A DNA stretch of 64,000 nt from Pseudomonas sp. SORT22 (lineage in GTDB: Bacteria > Pseudomonadota > Gammaproteobacteria > Pseudomonadales > Pseudomonadaceae). Of this stretch, positions 19,110 to 27,874 are shown in pieces. Position 1 is the stretch's first letter; every line of letters starts with the position of its first letter. Below the pieces are notes generated by a model. That model saw nothing but the letters and a program-made list of their open reading frames with translations. It was not told the origin of the DNA and made no database searches. The stretch covers positions 4,402,501 to 4,466,500 of the forward strand of contig NZ_CP071007.1 in the NCBI RefSeq assembly GCF_018417635.1, in the 5' to 3' direction. Both the position numbers and the translations under genes were made by a program.

Positions 19110-20675
19110 TCAGCGGTTGAAACGTTCGGCCAGGCTGTACAGGTAATCGGCCATGCGTTCCAGGTCCTGGCTGATCTCGGCGCCCTGCTTGGCCTGCCCG
19201 GCGCTGTGATCGCAGAGCTGGGCAATGCGGGTGATCTGCTGGTTGATGTCCTCGGCGACATGACTCTGCTGTTCCGAGGCTGTGGCCATCTGCTGGCTCA
19301 TGCCGGTGATGCGGCTGACCGCCTGGGTGATGCCCACCAGCGCCGACTGCACCGCCTCGACGCTGTGCACGCTGTCGCGGGAGATCTGCTCGCCCTTGCT
19401 GGCACTGGACACCGCCCGCTCGGCGCCGGCGCGCAACGAGGCGATAATCTGGTGGATCTCCTCGGTCGAGGTACGGGTACGCTGGGCCAGCGAGCGCACC
19501 TCGTCGGCGACCACGGCAAAGCCCCGGCCCTGCTCGCCGGCCCGCGCCGCCTCGATCGCCGCGTTGAGCGCCAGCAGGTTGGTCTGCTCGGCAATCGAGG
19601 TGATGACATCGACCACGCTGCCGATCGACTGGGTCTGGTCGGCCAGGGCATTGACCGCCTGGCCGATGTCGCTGACCGCCTCGGCCATACTGCCCATGGC
19701 GCGCAGGCTTTGCTGCGCCAGGTCACTGCCCTGCTGGGCCAGGTGATCGGCATCGGAGGCGGCCGTAGCGGTGTTCTGCACGTTGTGCGTCACTTCCTGG
19801 ATGGTCGCTGCCATTTGCGCAATCGCCGTGGCCGACTGATCGGTTTCGCTGCGTTGCTTGTCGAGCATCTGCGCCTGGGCCCCGGACAGGTCGGAGGATT
19901 GCGCGGCGCGCGTCTTGACCCCGACACCGGCATCCACCAGGCGCGTCAGGGCCGATTGCAAGCGGGCTTCTTCACTGATGATCGCCAGGTCCAGCTGGCC
20001 CTGCAGGCCGCTGTTGTCGCTGTAGGTCAGGGCCACCAGAGGGCTGGTGAAGGCTTTCGGGTGTTCGCCCAGGGTGCGGCGGATCACCCGGTTCTGCCGC
20101 GCCTCGATCAGGTACCAGGCGCTGAGCAGGCTGGCCATCAGCACACCCAGGGCGGCGTACTGGGGCAGCCACAAATAGCTGATCACAGACAAAATACCAG
20201 CGCCGACCAAGGGCCAGCCGTGTTCCACTGTCGCGCCCAGTCGAGCCGCCAGCGGCACCGGGCTGCGCCCCTGGCGCAACCGTGCATACAACGCCGTGGC
20301 CCGGCGGATCTGCTCGCGGGTCGGTACCGAGCGCACCGACTCGTAGCCGCTGATCCGGCCGTTTTCGTAAATCGCCGTAACGTAAGCGCTGACCCAGTAG
20401 AAGTCGCCGTTTTTGGCGCGGTTCTTCACCACGCCCATCCAGGGTTTGCCCTGTTTGATGGTTTCCCACATATGCCCGAACACCGCGGGGGGCATGTCCG
20501 GATGACGCACCAGGTTGTGCGGCTGATCGAGCAATTCCTCGTAGGTAAAACCGCTGATGGCGACAAAGGCGTCGTTGCAATAGGTGATGCGGCTATTGAG
20601 GTCGGTAGTGGAAATCAGCCGCTGTTCGCTCGGAAAGGTTCTTTCATGCTCAGTGACGGGCAAATTCATGCGCAT
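19110..20675 (-). CDS. aer: Aer-type energy/aerotaxis receptor (PAS methyl-accepting chemotaxis protein)
   Basis: This 521-residue chemoreceptor is built like Aer. An N-terminal PAS domain (about 20-115; [42 protein letters not shown]) senses redox state, probably through FAD. A membrane anchor of two hydrophobic segments lies around 148-188, and there is no periplasmic sensor domain. The signalling domain carries the conserved hairpin tip [20 protein letters not shown] near 360-385. I chose the start at 20675 because the family N-terminus starts there; 36 further in-frame codons upstream are not family-like. It sits next to the gbu genes, as a PAS-MCP gene does in P. aeruginosa (PA1423), but with one PAS domain it is Aer-like rather than BdlA-like. 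Confidence 0.9.
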   Translation of the reverse strand: MRMNLPVTEHERTFPSEQRLISTTDLNSRITYCNDAFVAISGFTYEELLDQPHNLVRHPDMPPAVFGHMWETIKQGKPWMGVVKNRAKNGDFYWVSAYVTAIYENGRISGYESVRSVPTREQIRRATALYARLRQGRSPVPLAARLGATVEHGWPLVGAGILSVISYLWLPQYAALGVLMASLLSAWYLIEARQNRVIRRTLGEHPKAFTSPLVALTYSDNSGLQGQLDLAIISEEARLQSALTRLVDAGVGVKTRAAQSSDLSGAQAQMLDKQRSETDQSATAIAQMAATIQEVTHNVQNTATAASDADHLAQQGSDLAQQSLRAMGSMAEAVSDIGQAVNALADQTQSIGSVVDVITSIAEQTNLLALNAAIEAARAGEQGRGFAVVADEVRSLAQRTRTSTEEIHQIIASLRAGAERAVSSASKGEQISRDSVHSVEAVQSALVGITQAVSRITGMSQQMATASEQQSHVAEDINQQITRIAQLCDHSAGQAKQGAEISQDLERMADYLYSLAERFNR

Positions 20676-20810
20676 CTGGGCGATCCCTGCAAAGGAGAGA
20701 TGGGAAATTTCATCAAGCCAATACAGGTTTAGCAGAGCAATTACGGGGTTGCGGCCGATATTTTCAGGAATTTTTGCAGCCAAGACTAAATTTACTAGGG
20801 GCCGTTTCGT

Positions 20811-21704
20811 TCAGGCTGGAGTGAGTTGCGCCTTGAGCAGATCGCGAAAGGTCTGGATCAAGGGTTCGCGGCTGCGGCCACGGCGAATGATCATGGAGAA
20901 CGGTGCCTGATAGCCGAAGGTCGCCGGCGATAGCACCCGCAAATCGCCCTTGTCAGCCCAGGCCTGGGCATAGTGTTCCGGCAGGTAGCCGATATAGGCG
21001 CCGGACAACACCAGGATCAGTTGCGCCTCCATGCTCTCCACCGTTGCCGCGCTGTGCTTGAAGCCGTGGCGGGCAAGTTCAGCCTGGCTCCAGTAACCGC
21101 GACCGACCATGCGCTGCTGGGTAATCACCTGCTCGGGAATGCGCCGCTCGTTGAACAGCGGATGGCGGTTGCTGCAATACAGCCAATGTTGCTCGCGGTA
21201 CAACGGCTGATACACCAGCCCGCTCATGCGCGTGGAAAAGGCGCCGATGGCCAGGTCCAGGCGGTTGTCCTGCACCCCCAGTTGCAGCTCGTAGGGGCTC
21301 GACACCGACAGGTGCAAGTGCACCGCCGGGTGCTCCTGGCTGTAGGCACCGATAGCTTCAGCCAAAGGCAAGGCCCGATCACCGACGGTGGAGTCGATCA
21401 CCCCAAGGTTGAGGGTACCGCGCAATTCCCCCTTGAGCGCCGCCGCGTATTGCTCGAAACCGTCCATTTCTGCCAGCAGGCGCAAGGTCTCCTGGTGGAA
21501 CAGTTCACCCTTGCTGGTCAGGCTGAAACCGCCACGGCCGCGATGGCAAAGGACGATGCCAAGGGCCGCCTCGAGCTGGCTCATGTAGGTACTGATGGCC
21601 GAGGTCGACAGGTTCAGCTCGCGCTGGGCGTTGGCAAACCCCTGGTGGCGCACGATGCTGACGAAGATGCGCAGGAGTTTCAGGTCGGGCAAGGCAGAGG
21701 CCAT
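20811..21704 (-). CDS. gbuR: LysR-family regulator of guanidinobutyrate utilisation (GbuR-like)
   Basis: This 297-residue LysR-type activator has an N-terminal winged helix-turn-helix (LKLLRIFVSIVRHQGFANAQRELNLSTSAISTYMSQLE) and a periplasmic-binding-like effector domain from about residue 92. It is divergent from gbuA across 222 bases. In P. aeruginosa the gene in this position (PA1422, gbuR) activates gbuA in response to 4-guanidinobutyrate. A perfect 9-base-arm inverted repeat in the shared intergenic region is a likely operator. The symbol rests on synteny plus the identity of its neighbour. Confidence 0.88.
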   Translation of the reverse strand: MASALPDLKLLRIFVSIVRHQGFANAQRELNLSTSAISTYMSQLEAALGIVLCHRGRGGFSLTSKGELFHQETLRLLAEMDGFEQYAAALKGELRGTLNLGVIDSTVGDRALPLAEAIGAYSQEHPAVHLHLSVSSPYELQLGVQDNRLDLAIGAFSTRMSGLVYQPLYREQHWLYCSNRHPLFNERRIPEQVITQQRMVGRGYWSQAELARHGFKHSAATVESMEAQLILVLSGAYIGYLPEHYAQAWADKGDLRVLSPATFGYQAPFSMIIRRGRSREPLIQTFRDLLKAQLTPA

Positions 21705-21758
21705 GTGATCGCGGTCCGCAGGGCTACAGATGGCCGGATTCTAACCGCAATACCGGCA

Positions 21759-21782
21759 TTAGTTCAGAAAAACCTGAACTAA
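21759..21782. promoter_or_regulatory. Inverted repeat between gbuR and gbuA (candidate GbuR operator)
   Basis: TTAGTTCAG-AAAAAC-CTGAACTAA is a perfect inverted repeat with 9-base arms and a 6-base spacer, placed 55 bases from the gbuR start and 145 from the gbuA start. Position and symmetry suit a LysR-type recognition site. Binding is inferred. Confidence 0.55.
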
Positions 21783-21926
21783 GTATTTGCCTGTAGCGAT
21801 TCTTTTCATCCACTACCTTTTGCAGACTCTGCCGCAATGCACCTGCTTGCCGGCATTTCAGGGGTTGCCCCAGGCCAGCCAGACAGGTTCCAACAACTAG
21901 AACAATCGAATCGATGAGGCCCGACC

Positions 21927-22877
21927 GTGGACAAGATTCTGCACCAACCACTGGGCGGCAACGAAATGCCGCGCTTCGGCGGCATCGCCACCATGCTCCG
22001 TCTCCCTCACCTGCAAAGCGCCGAAGGCCTGGATGCCGCGTTCATCGGCATCCCCCTGGACATCGGCACCTCGCTGCGCTCCGGCACCCGCTTCGGCCCA
22101 CGGCAGATCCGCGCCGAATCGGTGATGATCCGCCCGTACAACATGGCCACTGGCGCTGCGCCCTTCGATTCGTTGTCGGTTGCCGATATCGGCGACGTGG
22201 CGATCAACACCTTCAACCTGCTCGACGCCGTACGGATCATTGAAGAAGCCTACGACGAGATCCTCGAACACAACGTCATCCCCATGACCATGGGCGGCGA
22301 CCACACCATCACCCTGCCGATCCTGCGCGCTATCCACAAGAAGCACGGCAAGGTCGGGCTGGTGCACATCGATGCCCACGCCGACGTCAACGATCACATG
22401 TTCGGCGAGAAGATCGCCCACGGCACCACCTTCCGCCGCGCCGTCGAAGAAGGCCTGCTGGACTGCGACCGCGTGGTGCAGATCGGCCTGCGCGCCCAGG
22501 GCTATACCGCCGAAGACTTCAACTGGAGCCGCAAGCAGGGCTTCCGTGTGGTCCAGGCCGAAGAGTGCTGGCACAAGTCGCTGGAGCCGTTGATGGCCGA
22601 AGTGCGCGAGAAAGTCGGTGGCGGCCCGGTGTACCTGAGCTTCGACATCGACGGTATCGACCCGGCCTGGGCACCGGGCACCGGCACCCCGGAAATCGGC
22701 GGCCTGACCACCATCCAGGCGATGGAAATCATCCGCGGCTGCCAGGGCCTGGACCTGATCGGCTGCGACCTGGTGGAAGTCTCGCCACCTTACGACACCA
22801 CCGGCAACACCTCGCTGCTCGGTGCCAACCTGCTGTACGAAATGCTCTGTGCACTGCCGGGCGTGGTTCGCCGCTAA
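21927..22877 (+). CDS. gbuA: Guanidinobutyrase (ureohydrolase, agmatinase family)
   Basis: This 316-residue binuclear manganese hydrolase splits 4-guanidinobutyrate into 4-aminobutyrate and urea, a step of arginine/agmatine catabolism. Metal ligands are visible: H126 in GGDH, D149, H151 and D153 in DAHAD, and D240 and D242 in SFDIDGIDP. The opening DKILHQPLGGNEMPRFGG is the same as in P. aeruginosa GbuA as I recall it, which favours gbuA over speB (agmatinase). The start is a GTG at 21927 with GAGG upstream. A symporter gene follows after 145 bases containing two hairpins. Confidence 0.93.
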   Translation: MDKILHQPLGGNEMPRFGGIATMLRLPHLQSAEGLDAAFIGIPLDIGTSLRSGTRFGPRQIRAESVMIRPYNMATGAAPFDSLSVADIGDVAINTFNLLDAVRIIEEAYDEILEHNVIPMTMGGDHTITLPILRAIHKKHGKVGLVHIDAHADVNDHMFGEKIAHGTTFRRAVEEGLLDCDRVVQIGLRAQGYTAEDFNWSRKQGFRVVQAEECWHKSLEPLMAEVREKVGGGPVYLSFDIDGIDPAWAPGTGTPEIGGLTTIQAMEIIRGCQGLDLIGCDLVEVSPPYDTTGNTSLLGANLLYEMLCALPGVVRR

Positions 22878-22922
22878 CGGTAGTACACCAGGAGTTGCAA
22901 CAGGGCAGGAGCCATGACAGTC

Positions 22923-22985
22923 GGGCCGCAACGACGGCCCACTGAGTAGACGAATGACCCGGCGCCAGGCTTGCCTGGCGCCGGG
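22923..22985. other. Two hairpins between gbuA and the symporter gene
   Basis: GGGCCG-CAACGA-CGGCCC (22923-22940) is followed by a 28-bp near-continuous palindrome (22958-22985) with 13-base arms CCCGGCGCCAGGC / GCCTGGCGCCGGG. Neither is followed by a T-run, so they look more like mRNA-stabilising or attenuating structures than a strong intrinsic terminator. Confidence 0.5.
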
Positions 22986-23022
22986 GTCGATCTCACCATA
23001 ATAAAGATAATTGGAGACACCC

Positions 23023-24402
23023 ATGGCCTTGGACATATTCGTTGTTCTGATTTATGCCGCCGGCATGCTCGCGCTCGGCTGGTTCGGCATGCGCCGGGCA
23101 AAAACCCATGAAGATTACCTGGTGGCCGGGCGCAACCTGGGCCCTAGCCTGTACATGGGCACCATGGCCGCCACGGTACTGGGCGGCGCGTCGACCGTCG
23201 GCACCGTACGCCTGGGCTATGTCCACGGGATTTCCGGCTTCTGGCTGTGCGCCGCGCTGGGCCTGGGCATCATCGCCCTGAACCTGTTCCTGGCCAAGCC
23301 GCTGCTGCGCCTGAAGATCTTCACCGTTACCCAGGTGCTGGAAAAACGCTACAACCCCATGGCCCGCCAGGCCAGTGCGGTGATCATGCTTGCCTACGCG
23401 CTGATGATCGCGGTGACCTCGACCCTGGCCATCGGCACCGTTTTGCAAGTGCTGTTCGACCTGCCGTTCTGGGGCGCGATCCTGCTCGGTGGTGGCGTCG
23501 TGGTGGTGTACTCGACCATCGGCGGCATGTGGTCGCTGACCCTGACCGACATCGTCCAGTTCGTGATCAAGACCGTCGGCCTGATGTTTGTCCTGCTGCC
23601 CATCTGCCTGTACAAGGTCGGTGGCTGGGATCAACTGGTGGCCAAGCTGCCGGCCAGCAACTTCAGCCTGACCACCATCGGCTGGGACACCATCATCACC
23701 TACTTCCTGATCTACTTCTTCGGCATCCTGATCGGCCAGGACATCTGGCAACGGGTGTTCACCGCCCGTGACGAGAAAGTCGCCAAGTACGCGGGCACCA
23801 CTGCTGGCGTGTACTGCGTGATCTACGGCCTGGTGTGCGCACTGATCGGCATGGCCGCGCATGTCCTCCTGCCGGACCTGGACAACGCCAACAACGCCTT
23901 TGCCGCGATCGTCAAATCCACCCTGCCTGACGGTATCCGTGGCCTGGTGATTGCCGCTGCGCTGGCAGCGATGATGTCCACCGCCAGTGCTGGCCTGCTG
24001 GCCGCCTCCACGGTCCTGACCGAAGACCTGCTGCCGAAACTGCGCGGCGGCAAGCAGTCGAGCCTGGGCATCAACCGCCTGTTCACCCTGCTGACCGGTA
24101 TTGCCGTACTGGGTATCGCCTTGGTGGTAACCGATGTGATCAGCGCCTTGACCCTGGCCTACAACCTGCTGGTGGGCGGCATGCTGATTCCGCTGATCGG
24201 CGCCATCTACTGGAAACGCGCCACCACTGCGGCGGCGATCACCAGCATGACCCTGGGCTTCGTCACCGCCCTGGCGTTCATGATCATGGATGGGATGGAC
24301 GCCAACACGCCGATCTACTACAGCCTGGCGATCGGCCTGGTGAGCTTTGTGGTAGTCAGCCTGATGTCGCGCCGCCCGGTAGGCGCCGTCAACCTGGCCT
24401 GA
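23023..24402 (+). CDS. Sodium:solute symporter (SSS family), probable guanidino-compound/amino-acid uptake
   Basis: This 459-residue inner-membrane protein has about 13 hydrophobic segments and SSS-family motifs: DYLVAGRNLG near residue 31, the LGGASTVGTVRLGY region, and the sodium-site-like GLVIAAALAAMMSTASAGLLAASTVLTEDL segment. The start at 23023 has TTGGAG 7 bases upstream. It follows gbuA in the same direction. The equivalent P. aeruginosa gene is PA1418, so 4-guanidinobutyrate or a related compound is a reasonable but unproven substrate. A 14-bp-stem hairpin follows its stop. Confidence 0.9.
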   Translation: MALDIFVVLIYAAGMLALGWFGMRRAKTHEDYLVAGRNLGPSLYMGTMAATVLGGASTVGTVRLGYVHGISGFWLCAALGLGIIALNLFLAKPLLRLKIFTVTQVLEKRYNPMARQASAVIMLAYALMIAVTSTLAIGTVLQVLFDLPFWGAILLGGGVVVVYSTIGGMWSLTLTDIVQFVIKTVGLMFVLLPICLYKVGGWDQLVAKLPASNFSLTTIGWDTIITYFLIYFFGILIGQDIWQRVFTARDEKVAKYAGTTAGVYCVIYGLVCALIGMAAHVLLPDLDNANNAFAAIVKSTLPDGIRGLVIAAALAAMMSTASAGLLAASTVLTEDLLPKLRGGKQSSLGINRLFTLLTGIAVLGIALVVTDVISALTLAYNLLVGGMLIPLIGAIYWKRATTAAAITSMTLGFVTALAFMIMDGMDANTPIYYSLAIGLVSFVVVSLMSRRPVGAVNLA

Positions 24403-24417
24403 TAGACAGGTGCACCA

Positions 24418-24449
24418 CGGCCGTCGCATCAGCAATGATGCGGCGGCCG
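24418..24449. terminator. Strong hairpin between the symporter gene and the small gene
   Basis: A 14-bp stem (CGGCCGTCGCATCA with TGATGCGGCGGCCG, one G-U pair) closes on a GCAA tetraloop. On the plus strand it is followed by ATGTGTTTTA, so it may end the symporter transcript. On the minus strand it could form the 3' end of the small-gene RNA, though no U-run follows it there. Confidence 0.6.
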
Positions 24450-24456
24450 ATGTGTT

Positions 24457-24582
24457 TTAGCGACGTGGCTGGCGCTTGCGCTGTTCTTCGTCGGTAGGGA
24501 TCGGCACCGGCTGCAGCGGTGGCGGGATCAGGCCCAGGGCAGCGGCCAGGTCGTGGAGCCAGTTGAACAGATGGTTTCTCAT
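24457..24582 (-). CDS. 41-residue small protein, possible PA1414/SicX homologue
   Basis: The peptide starts MRNHLFNWLHDLAAALGLIP, continues with a proline-rich PPPLQPVPIP segment and ends in a charged tail (TDEEQRKRQPRR). GGGGGAG lies 5-6 bases upstream of the ATG, an unusually strong ribosome site. The gene lies between the symporter and a LysR gene, the same neighbourhood as PA1414 in P. aeruginosa (PA1413 LysR, PA1418 symporter, PA1421 gbuA). There the locus produces SicX, an oxygen-regulated small RNA. A perfect ANR/FNR box lies about 115 bases upstream. The locus may be a small RNA, a small-protein gene, or both. I do not know a function for the peptide. Confidence 0.7.
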   Translation of the reverse strand: MRNHLFNWLHDLAAALGLIPPPLQPVPIPTDEEQRKRQPRR

Positions 24583-24696
24583 AACTCCCCCTTACGGGTC
24601 AGCCTGCACGGCGAATAAATCCTGCGATGCTTCATACAGATCATAGTCCCAAGTATTGCAATGCGCATGTCTGTGCAACATGACTTGAGGGCAAGT

Positions 24697-24710
24697 TTGA
24701 TCTCAATCAA
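24697..24710 (-). promoter_or_regulatory. Perfect ANR/FNR box upstream of the small gene
   Basis: TTGAT-CTCA-ATCAA matches the ANR/FNR consensus TTGAT-N4-ATCAA exactly. It overlaps the stop codon of the upstream LysR gene (24707-24709). A TATGAT -10-like element at 24640-24645 on the minus strand would put the box near -70, a class I activation position. A start near 24662 would put it at -41.5. Confidence 0.75.
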
Positions 24711-25600
24711 GCCTCCTGCGCCATCTGCGCTGCCTGGGTAACTGTTTCCCCTTGTTGCAAATCGATCCAGGCGCTCAAATTCGCCCCGCGCATGCCCTTG
24801 CGCCACATCAGCCAGGTGGTGGCCTGATCGAACGGCGCCTGCAGGCGATGCACCGCCACCCGTTCGCGGCCCGGCAGGCTGTCGAGCATCGACTGCGCCA
24901 TCAACGCAACCCCAGCCCCGGCTATCACACAGGCGAGCATGCTCGGGTACGACTCGATCTCCATGACCCGGCCCATGGCCGCGTGATCGTGGGCATACCA
25001 GGCCTCCAGGCGCATCCGGTACGAACAGCCTTGACGAAAGGTGAACACCGCCCGCCCGGCGACATCGCGGGCACTGCGCACCGGCCCATGGCCGGGTTCG
25101 GTGATCAGCACCAGGGTTTCGTCGCACAGCGGCACGCCGTCGAGCCCGGCCAGGGCCAGCGGCCCGTCGACCAGGGCGGCATCCAGGCGGCCGCTGAGCA
25201 AGCCTTCGAGCAACTCGCCGCTGGGCGCCGCCTGCACCTGCAGGTTCACCGCCGGGTAAGCGCTGTGGTAACGGGCCAGCAAGTCGGGCAAATGAATGGC
25301 CGCAGTGCTGTACATCGAGCCCAGCACGAACTCCCCGGCCGGCTGCCCGCCCTGCACGGCGGCAAAGGCCTCATCGTGCAGGGCGAGCATGCGCCCGGCG
25401 TAATCGAGCAGCACCTTGCCCGCCGGCGACAGCTGCAAACGCTGGCGCTCGCGGCGAAACAGCTCAACGCCCAGTTGCTCTTCGAGCTGGCGCAGGCGCG
25501 TCGACAGGTTCGACGGCACCCGGTGCAGGCGCTCGGCGGCGCGGGTCACCGAGCCCTCCTCGGCCACCGCCTGGAAAATCCGCAATTGGCTGAGCTCCAC
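24707..25600 (-). CDS. LysR-family transcriptional regulator
   Basis: This 297-residue protein has an N-terminal LysR helix-turn-helix (MELSQLRIFQAVAEEGSVTRAAERLHRVPSNLSTRLRQLE) and an effector domain from about residue 90. It is divergent from an MFS transporter gene across 106 bases that contain a T-N11-A dyad, so the transporter is the likely target. Its stop codon lies inside the ANR box of the next minus-strand gene. Synteny suggests the PA1413 counterpart. The effector is unknown. Confidence 0.88.
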   Translation of the reverse strand: MELSQLRIFQAVAEEGSVTRAAERLHRVPSNLSTRLRQLEEQLGVELFRRERQRLQLSPAGKVLLDYAGRMLALHDEAFAAVQGGQPAGEFVLGSMYSTAAIHLPDLLARYHSAYPAVNLQVQAAPSGELLEGLLSGRLDAALVDGPLALAGLDGVPLCDETLVLITEPGHGPVRSARDVAGRAVFTFRQGCSYRMRLEAWYAHDHAAMGRVMEIESYPSMLACVIAGAGVALMAQSMLDSLPGRERVAVHRLQAPFDQATTWLMWRKGMRGANLSAWIDLQQGETVTQAAQMAQEA

Positions 25601-25638
25601 GAGCTATTCTCCAAAACAGAACAAGTTGCTCATCATTA

Positions 25639-25653
25639 TTCAATTTTATTGAA
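25639..25653. promoter_or_regulatory. LysR-type T-N11-A dyad between LysR and MFS genes
   Basis: TTCAA-TTTTA-TTGAA is a perfect inverted repeat whose inner T and A are 11 bases apart, the classical LysR box. It lies 39 bases from the LysR start and 54 from the transporter start. Confidence 0.5.
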
Positions 25654-25706
25654 AATCAACCGGCTTTAGCCTGACGGTCATTCACGCTTGTGCAGGAATT
25701 GCCGCC

Positions 25707-26888
25707 ATGTCGCCAGTTGTTCGCCTTCTCGCCTGTGCCGTTGCCCTGATGATGGCCATGGGCATCGGCCGCTTCGCCCTCACTCCACAGCTCCCGCACC
25801 TGATCAGCGAAGGGCAGGTCAGCCTGACCGCCGCCGGCCTGATCGCCGCCGCCAACTACCTGGGCTATCTGCTCGGCGCCCTGGACGCCATGTTCGTCCG
25901 CCGCCCGGGCCAGGTCAGCGCGCGCCTGCACGGCGGTCTGTGGCTGTGCGTCGTGCTGACCCTGGCGTCGTTCTCGGCCAGCGGTTTCTGGGCCCATCTG
26001 CTGCTGCGCTTTGGCACCGGCGTGGCCAGCGCCTGGGTGCTGGTGATGCTCACCAGCCTCAGCCAGCAGGTGGCAGCGGCCAGCAATCGGCCACGGCTCG
26101 GCGCCCTGGTGTTTGCCGGGCCCGGGGTGGGAATTTTTTTAACCGGAATGCTGGCGCTGATCGCCAACCTCAACGGACTGGGCTCGGCGCCGCTGTGGTT
26201 AATCTATGCCGCCGTTGCCCTGTTGATGCTGCTGATCGCGCTGCCAGCGCTGCCACGCCCGCAGACGCTAGCGCCTACTGTCAGCGGGGCGCGCGTCCAG
26301 CCAGCCGAGCAAGGAATTGCCCGCCTCGGCCTGGTGTATGCCCTGTACGGTATTGGCTATATCATCCCCGCGACCTTCATGTCGCAGATGGCCAGTGCGC
26401 GCTTTCACGGGCAGTGGCTGGCCGACCTGTTCTGGCCCGGTTTTGGTCTGGCGGCGGTGCTGGGCGTGGTGCTGGTCAGCCTGCGCCGCCCGGGCATGGG
26501 CAGCACCTCAAGCTGGCTGATCGCGACCCTGTGGCTGCAGGCCGCCGGCGTGTTCGCCTGCCTGCTGGGCAACGGCCCGGGCCTGGCGCTGGGGGTAATC
26601 CTCTGTGGCGGCCCGTTCCTGGCCTGCATGCAACTGGTAATGCAACGCTCGCGGGAGCTGGCACCGCACGCCAGCCAGCGCAATGCCGGGCTTTTGACCG
26701 CCTGTTTTGCCCTGGGCCAGCTCAGTGGACCGCTGCTGGCGGCGCTGAGCAATCAGTTCGCCGGCAGCCTGCAGGCAGCGCTGCTGATCGCCGCCAGCGG
26801 CCTGGTGCTCGCCGGCCTGCTGCTGTTGCGCCCGCAGGCTAGCCGAGCAGGCTGCGCAGGCGCCGGCGCACCCACTGCTCAGCGCTGA
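25707..26888 (+). CDS. YbfB/YjiJ-type MFS transporter
   Basis: This 393-residue inner-membrane protein has about 12 hydrophobic segments and begins with the YbfB/YjiJ-family signature MGIGRFALTPQLPHL followed by AANYLGYLLGAL. The substrate is unknown; proteins of this family are presumed exporters. A divergent LysR gene with a dyad between them suggests inducible control. Its 3' end overlaps the 3' end of the convergent DMT-exporter gene by 50 bases, and the extra C-terminus (ASRAGCAGAGAPTAQR) lies in that overlap. Confidence 0.88.
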   Translation: MSPVVRLLACAVALMMAMGIGRFALTPQLPHLISEGQVSLTAAGLIAAANYLGYLLGALDAMFVRRPGQVSARLHGGLWLCVVLTLASFSASGFWAHLLLRFGTGVASAWVLVMLTSLSQQVAAASNRPRLGALVFAGPGVGIFLTGMLALIANLNGLGSAPLWLIYAAVALLMLLIALPALPRPQTLAPTVSGARVQPAEQGIARLGLVYALYGIGYIIPATFMSQMASARFHGQWLADLFWPGFGLAAVLGVVLVSLRRPGMGSTSSWLIATLWLQAAGVFACLLGNGPGLALGVILCGGPFLACMQLVMQRSRELAPHASQRNAGLLTACFALGQLSGPLLAALSNQFAGSLQAALLIAASGLVLAGLLLLRPQASRAGCAGAGAPTAQR

Positions 26889-27765
26889 CCAGGGTCACCC
26901 CGAGCAGCACCATGATCGCGCCGAGGACGAAATTCAGGCTCAACGGCTCGCCCAGCAACAGCACGCCGAAAGTCACCCCGAACAACGGAGTAATGAACGA
27001 GAACACCGCCAGGTTCGAGGCCAGATAGCGGCGCAGCAGCCAGAACCAGGTCAGGTAACTGAAAAACGACACGATCAGGCCCTGAAACAGCAGGCTGCCG
27101 ATCGACAGCGGGGTGAACTGCACCTGGGTAACCTGGCCACTGGCGACAGCGATCAACAGCAGGCCGACAAAACCGACCGCCAGTTGATAGAACAGCGTCA
27201 GGGTCGCTGGCGCCTCCGACAGCCGCGAAGCGCGCACCACCACGGTGGTTGCGCCCCAGGCCAGGCCCGCCAGCACCCCGAAGGCGTCACCCAGCAGCAT
27301 TTGTGCGTCCAGATGCTCAAGGGAAACGCCACCGGCAAAGGCAAAGGCAATACCGCCAAAGGCCAGCAGGATGCCCAGCCACTGCAAGGGCCGCAGCCGC
27401 TCGCTGGGCAGCATGAAATGCAAGCCCAGGGCGGTAAACACCGGTGCGGTGTAGAGGAATACCGACATGTGCGCCGCCGAGGTCAGCTTCAGGCCTTCGG
27501 CGATGAACAGAAACTCCAGGCCAAACAGGGAACCGGCCAGTAGCCCGCCGCGCCAGGTGCTGGCGACCTGGTCCCAGCCGCCACGAAAACACATCAGCAG
27601 GCCGACCAGCAATGCCGCCATCCCCGAGCGCATGGCTTGCTGCATTACCGGGGCAATATCCGGTGCGGCCCACTTGATCATCACCTGCTGGATGCCCCAG
27701 ATCAGGCACAGCACCAGCATCACTTGCAGGGCAAAGGCATCGGTATTGCGGCGGCTGGCGCTCAT
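26839..27765 (-). CDS. EamA-family (DMT) transporter
   Basis: This 308-residue inner-membrane protein has about 10 hydrophobic segments arranged as two EamA repeats (LVLCLIWGIQQVMIKW in the first, GVLAGLAWGATTVVVRASRL opening the second). It ends in a basic tail (VRRRLRSLLG), as in metabolite exporters of the RhaT/DMT superfamily. Substrate unknown. It converges on, and overlaps, the MFS gene by 50 bases. Confidence 0.9.
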   Translation of the reverse strand: MSASRRNTDAFALQVMLVLCLIWGIQQVMIKWAAPDIAPVMQQAMRSGMAALLVGLLMCFRGGWDQVASTWRGGLLAGSLFGLEFLFIAEGLKLTSAAHMSVFLYTAPVFTALGLHFMLPSERLRPLQWLGILLAFGGIAFAFAGGVSLEHLDAQMLLGDAFGVLAGLAWGATTVVVRASRLSEAPATLTLFYQLAVGFVGLLLIAVASGQVTQVQFTPLSIGSLLFQGLIVSFFSYLTWFWLLRRYLASNLAVFSFITPLFGVTFGVLLLGEPLSLNFVLGAIMVLLGVTLVSAEQWVRRRLRSLLG

Positions 27766-27874
27766 CGGGCGCCCCCGGTTTCTGGCAGCAACATGGCAGG
27801 CTCTCGGCAGAAGTGGATCCAGCGCCGATTATCAGCGGCGGCGGCCGCTCAATGCCAGCCTTGTGTTACCTGCT

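Noticed and set aside
19110-20675. Identification of the chemoreceptor as BdlA because of its position next to gbuR
   Set aside because: BdlA has two PAS domains and no membrane anchor; this protein has one PAS domain and two membrane segments, as in Aer.
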